Shown here one piece after another: positions 6,022-8,676 of a stretch of DNA of 8,676 nucleotides. Origin of the DNA: JAFALX01 sp036378495. Lineage in GTDB: Bacteria > Chloroflexota > Dormibacteria > Aeolococcales > Aeolococcaceae. How positions within the stretch are numbered: the first letter of the stretch is position 1; the number at the start of each line of letters is the position of its first letter. The position numbers and the translations under genes were made by a program. The notes under the pieces were generated by a model. The model did no database searches. It saw only the letters and a list, made by a program, of their open reading frames with translations, and was not told where the DNA came from. The stretch covers positions 1-8,676 of the forward strand of contig DASUWI010000085.1 in assembly GCA_036378495.1 (NCBI GenBank), written 5' to 3'.

Positions 6022-7929
6022 ATGGCAAAGACCGTCGGCATCGATCTCGGCACCACCAACAGCGTGGTGGCGGTGATGGAAGGCGGGGAGCCAACAGTCA
6101 TCGCGAATGCCGAGGGCAGTCGCACCACGCCGTCGGTCGTCGCCTTCACGCGCACCGGCGAGCGGCTCGTCGGCACGCTCGCTCGCCGCCAGGCGGCGGT
6201 GAACCCCGAGAACACGATCTACTCGATCAAGCGGTTCATGGGGCGGCAGCTCGGCGAGGTCGAAAACGAGTCGAAGCAGGTGCCCTACAAGGTCGTGGCC
6301 GGCAAGGACGGCCGCGTCGAGGTCGAGGTCACGGGCAAGAAGTACACGCCCGAAGAGATCTCGGCAATGATCCTGCAGAAGCTGAAGACCGACGCGGAGT
6401 CGTATCTCGGCGAGAAGGTGACCGAGGCGGTCATCACCGTACCCGCGTATTTCAACGACGCGCAGCGGCAGGCGACCAAGAACGCCGGCCAGATCGCGGG
6501 ACTCAACGTGCTCCGCATCATCAACGAGCCCACCGCCGCAGCGCTCGCGTACGGACTTGACAAGAAAGAGAACGAGAAGATCCTCGTCTTCGACCTCGGC
6601 GGTGGCACGTTCGACGTGTCCATCCTCGAAGTGGGCGAGGGAGTCTTCGAGGTCAAAGCCACCAACGGTGACACCCACCTCGGTGGTGACGATTACGACC
6701 GTCGCGTCGTCGACTGGCTCGCCGACGAGTTCAAGCGCGACCAGGGCATCGACCTGCGCAACGACCGTCAGGCGTTGCAGCGGCTGATCGAGGCGGCGGA
6801 GAAGGCGAAGGTCGAGCTGTCGCAGCGGCAGGAGACGGAGATCAACCTTCCGTTCATCACCGCTGACGCGTCGGGTCCCAAGCACCTGGCGATCACGCTG
6901 ACGCGCAGCAAGTTCGAGCAGCTCACCGAAGACCTCACCAACCGCACGCGCGGGCCGTTCCAGGCAGCGCTCAAGGACGCGGGCATGAGCACGAGCGACC
7001 TCGACGAGGTGATCCTCGTCGGCGGCGCCACGCGCATGCCGGTCATCCAGGCGCTGGTGCGTGAGCTCACCGGCAAGGATCCGCATCGCGGCGTCAACCC
7101 GGACGAGGTCGTGGCCATCGGCGCCGCGATCCAGGCGGGCGTGCTCAAGGGCGAGGTGAAGGACGTGCTTCTCCTCGACGTCACGCCGCTGTCGCTCGGC
7201 ATCATGACCGAGGGCGAGGTGAACACCAAGCTCATCGATCGCAACACGACGATCCCGACATCGAAGTCACAGGTGTTCTCGACGGCGTCCGACAGCCAGC
7301 CGTCGGTGGAGATCGTGGTGCTGCAGGGCGAGCGTCCGATGGCGCGGGACAACCGCATCCTCGGCACGTTCAACCTCGACGGCATTCCGCCGGCGCCGCG
7401 GGGCATGCCGCAGATCGAGGTCACGTTCGACATCGACGCCAACGGCATCCTCAACGTGACGGCCAAGGACCGCGGCACGGGCAAGGAGAACCGGGTGACG
7501 ATCACCGGGTCCACCACGCTCAACAAGGACGAGGTCGACCGCATGGTGCGTGAGGCCGAGTCGCACGCCGAGGAAGACCGGCAGCGGTCGCAGACCGTCG
7601 AGCTGCGCAACCGTGCGGACCACCTGGCGTACCAGGCGGAGAAGGCGCTCAGCGACGCGGGCGACAAGGTGCCCGCCGACGTGCGCAGCGACATCGAGGC
7701 CAAGGTCAAGGCCGTTCGTGACGCCATTGCCTCAAACGACAGCGATGCCATCCAGCGCGCGCACGACGACCTGCAGGCGTCGATCCAGAAGATCGGCGAG
7801 GCGGTCTACGCGCAGTCGCAGGCAGGCGGCGGAAGCCAGGATGGCTCGTCCGGCAACGGAACGCCGCCGGAGCAGGGCGGCACGCAGAGCGGCGACGACG
7901 TCGTCGACGCCGAGTTCAAGGAAGTCTGA
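6022..7929 (+). CDS. dnaK: Molecular chaperone DnaK (Hsp70)
   Basis: ATP-driven chaperone that binds and releases unfolded protein segments, normally with DnaJ and GrpE. Full length at 635 aa. The nucleotide-binding domain (about 1-380) has IDLGTTNS (7-14), Lys70, INEPTAAALAYGL (167-179), the second phosphate loop FDLGGGTFDVS (190-200, with Thr196 at the autophosphorylation site) and LVGGATRMP (332-340). The interdomain linker DVLLLDVTPLSLGI is at 381-394. The substrate domain follows with NLDGIPPAPRGMPQIEVTFD (451-470), then the helical lid, a Gly/Ser-rich tail and the conserved end DDVVDAEFKEV. Start ATG at 6022 is set by AGGAGGG. No grpE or dnaJ lies beside it; the neighbours are a small orphan gene and a transporter. 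The segment at about 75-98, absent from mycobacterial DnaK, is present here. Confidence 0.99.
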   Translation: MAKTVGIDLGTTNSVVAVMEGGEPTVIANAEGSRTTPSVVAFTRTGERLVGTLARRQAAVNPENTIYSIKRFMGRQLGEVENESKQVPYKVVAGKDGRVEVEVTGKKYTPEEISAMILQKLKTDAESYLGEKVTEAVITVPAYFNDAQRQATKNAGQIAGLNVLRIINEPTAAALAYGLDKKENEKILVFDLGGGTFDVSILEVGEGVFEVKATNGDTHLGGDDYDRRVVDWLADEFKRDQGIDLRNDRQALQRLIEAAEKAKVELSQRQETEINLPFITADASGPKHLAITLTRSKFEQLTEDLTNRTRGPFQAALKDAGMSTSDLDEVILVGGATRMPVIQALVRELTGKDPHRGVNPDEVVAIGAAIQAGVLKGEVKDVLLLDVTPLSLGIMTEGEVNTKLIDRNTTIPTSKSQVFSTASDSQPSVEIVVLQGERPMARDNRILGTFNLDGIPPAPRGMPQIEVTFDIDANGILNVTAKDRGTGKENRVTITGSTTLNKDEVDRMVREAESHAEEDRQRSQTVELRNRADHLAYQAEKALSDAGDKVPADVRSDIEAKVKAVRDAIASNDSDAIQRAHDDLQASIQKIGEAVYAQSQAGGGSQDGSSGNGTPPEQGGTQSGDDVVDAEFKEV

Positions 7930-7935
7930 GCTCAA

Positions 7936-7974
7936 CCGGCAGAGCCTGCGCCAGAGTGACGCGGGCTCTGCTGG
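7936..7974 (+). terminator. Strong hairpin just after dnaK, probable terminator without T-tract
   Basis: CCGGCAGAGCC-TGCG pairs with CGCG-GGCTCTGCTGG as an uninterrupted 15-bp stem (two G-U wobbles: 7938/7972 and 7947/7963) around a 9-base loop at 7951-7959. It begins 7 nt after the dnaK stop. No run of T follows. U-less hairpin terminators are known in high-GC bacteria, so termination is likely but not proven. Confidence 0.6.
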
Positions 7975-7976
7975 GG

Positions 7977-8027
7977 CCCGCCCTGGCACAGCTCGTCTCA
8001 ACGGAAGACGAGCGTGCGACGGGCGGG
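7977..8027 (+). terminator. Second large hairpin between dnaK and the transporter gene
   Basis: Three stem segments are separated by small defects. They are CCCGCCC (7977-7983) with GGGCGGG (8021-8027), GCAC (7986-7989) with GTGC (8014-8017), and GCTCGTCT (7991-7998) with AGACGAGC (8006-8013), closing a 7-base loop CAACGGA. It begins two bases after the first hairpin and has no T-tract. It may be a second terminator, a stable 3' end or processed RNA. The inner 23-bp palindrome could instead be an operator for the transporter gene. Confidence 0.5.
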
Positions 8028-8030
8028 GCG

Positions 8031-8036
8031 TAAGCT
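8031..8036 (+). promoter_or_regulatory. Candidate -10 element of the MFS transporter gene
   Basis: TAAGCT fits TAnnnT and lies directly after the second hairpin. Initiation about 7 nt downstream gives a leader near 31 nt carrying the SD. The expected -35 position (8008-8013) falls in the right arm of the palindrome 7991-8013 and does not resemble TTGACA. Confidence 0.35.
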
Positions 8037-8059
8037 GTGTGCTTCTGAGGGCGGCCGAG

Positions 8060-8065
8060 AGGAGG
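8060..8065 (+). promoter_or_regulatory. Ribosome-binding site of the MFS transporter gene
   Basis: AGGAGG lies 8 bases before the GTG at 8074. An in-frame TGA (8071-8073) sits immediately before that GTG, so no longer start is possible. Confidence 0.85.
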
Positions 8066-8073
8066 AAGGCTGA

Positions 8074-8676
8074 GTGACGCGGCGTTCGTGGTGGACGCTG
8101 GTTGCGGTGTGCGGAGCCACGTTCATGCTCCTCGTCGACATCACGATTGTCCAGGTCGCTCTGCCAACCGTGCAGCGCGAGCTGTCGGGGTCATTCAGCG
8201 ATCTGGAGTGGGTGATCTCCGCGTACGGGCTCGCGCTCTCGGCACTCATCCTCACCAGCGGCTCCCTGGCCGACCGTTTCGGGCGGCAGCGACTGTTCGT
8301 TGCCGGCATCGCCGTCTTCACGGTGCTTTCGCTGGTGTGCGGTCTGGCGACGAGCTCGGCGATGCTGATTGCCGGGCGCGCCGCCCAAGGTGTCGGTGGT
8401 GCCGCGATGTTCGCCACCTCTCTTGCGCTCATCGGTCAGGAGTATCGCGGGCATCAGCGAGCCACGGCCCTGGCGGTCTGGGGAGCGACCGTGGGTGGAG
8501 CGGTCTCGATGGGTCCCCTGATCGGCGGCGTACTCACCGGCTCGCTCGGCTGGCGCTGGATCTTCTTCATCAACATTCCGATCGGTATCGCAACGCTCCT
8601 GCTGTCGGTGCGACGCATTCCGAACCGCAACGACCCGGAGGCACGACACGTCGACGTCGCCGGCCTCGTGTCGTTC
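8074..8676 (+). CDS. MFS drug/proton antiporter, DHA2 (EmrB/QacA) type (N-terminal part, runs off window)
   Basis: Inner-membrane transporter of the major facilitator superfamily, probably exporting a drug or hydrophobic compound against protons. The 201 codons present cover about the first five or six of an expected 14 membrane helices. Marks are the first helix with the DHA motif LVDITIVQVALP (20-31), motif A GSLADRFGRQR (63-73) in the loop after helix 2, motif B with Arg102 in IAGRAAQGVGGA (99-110), and antiporter motif C around MGPLIGGVL (146-154) followed by GWRWIFFINIPIG (159-171). The GTG start is fixed by AGGAGG and by a TGA directly before it. It is codirectional with dnaK but separated by two hairpins and a possible promoter of its own. 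The substrate cannot be inferred. Confidence 0.94.
   Translation, partial: MTRRSWWTLVAVCGATFMLLVDITIVQVALPTVQRELSGSFSDLEWVISAYGLALSALILTSGSLADRFGRQRLFVAGIAVFTVLSLVCGLATSSAMLIAGRAAQGVGGAAMFATSLALIGQEYRGHQRATALAVWGATVGGAVSMGPLIGGVLTGSLGWRWIFFINIPIGIATLLLSVRRIPNRNDPEARHVDVAGLVSF

Noticed and set aside
4824..6215. 463-codon minus-strand frame across pcm and the start of dnaK.
   Set aside because: It spans two certain plus-strand genes and the dnaK upstream region, with no domain recognised. Only the 5513-5884 frame has supporting signals.
5998..7086. Long minus-strand reading frame (362 codons) antisense to dnaK, and another at 6768-7751.
   Set aside because: Antisense open frames over dnaK are a well-known artefact of its codon usage. 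The products lack any family motif, and the dnaK frame is beyond doubt.
8032..8044. AAGC-N5-GCTT inverted repeat before the MFS gene.
   Set aside because: Four-base arms are expected by chance, and the repeat overlaps the -10 candidate without further support.

Overview
The window is a chromosomal stretch of high-GC bacterial DNA with tightly packed genes, GC-rich third codon positions and GTG/TTG starts. The gene content is mostly housekeeping. DnaK has actinobacterial-like stretches, but its nucleotide-binding domain carries the segment (about residues 75-98) that mycobacterial-type DnaKs lack. A membrane-anchored Kelch-like protein with repeated W-[DN]-G-x-x-W motifs is also present. From memory of such families I place the source in the deep Terrabacteria (Candidatus Dormibacterota, Thermoleophilia-like Actinobacteriota or Chloroflexota). 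This is inference, not proof.

Left half, minus strand (4367 down to 1): a Kelch-like surface protein, a GNAT acetyltransferase, then gatC, gatA and the first 149 codons of gatB, which runs off the left edge. Gaps are about 30 bp or less, or the genes overlap, so they could form one transcription unit. A -10-like element just before gatC suggests an internal start. GatCAB is the amidotransferase that corrects Glu-tRNA(Gln) and/or Asp-tRNA(Asn).

Middle (4368-5898): a divergent 92-bp spacer, then a plus-strand pair. The first is a small helical protein of unknown function that may be a heme-less relative of cytochrome c'-like bundles. It is followed after 1 nt by pcm (L-isoaspartate O-methyltransferase). 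A small minus-strand orphan gene converges on pcm, overlaps its end by 19 bp, and is divergent from dnaK.

Right part (5899-8676): dnaK stands without grpE or dnaJ beside it. Its upstream region holds a palindrome, a leader hairpin and a strong ribosome-binding site. Between dnaK and the next gene lie two large adjacent hairpins that fill most of the 144-bp gap. The window ends inside an MFS drug/proton antiporter of the DHA2 (EmrB/QacA) type.

I found no tRNA, rRNA, CRISPR array, insertion sequence or obvious new defence or mobile system. No gene-free stretch exceeds 300 bp; the longest are 5899-6021 and 7930-8073, both described below. The most notable items are the tandem hairpins after dnaK, the palindrome upstream of dnaK, the missing conventional start of gatA, three starts with leaderless promoter spacing, and the Cys-paired Kelch-like protein.
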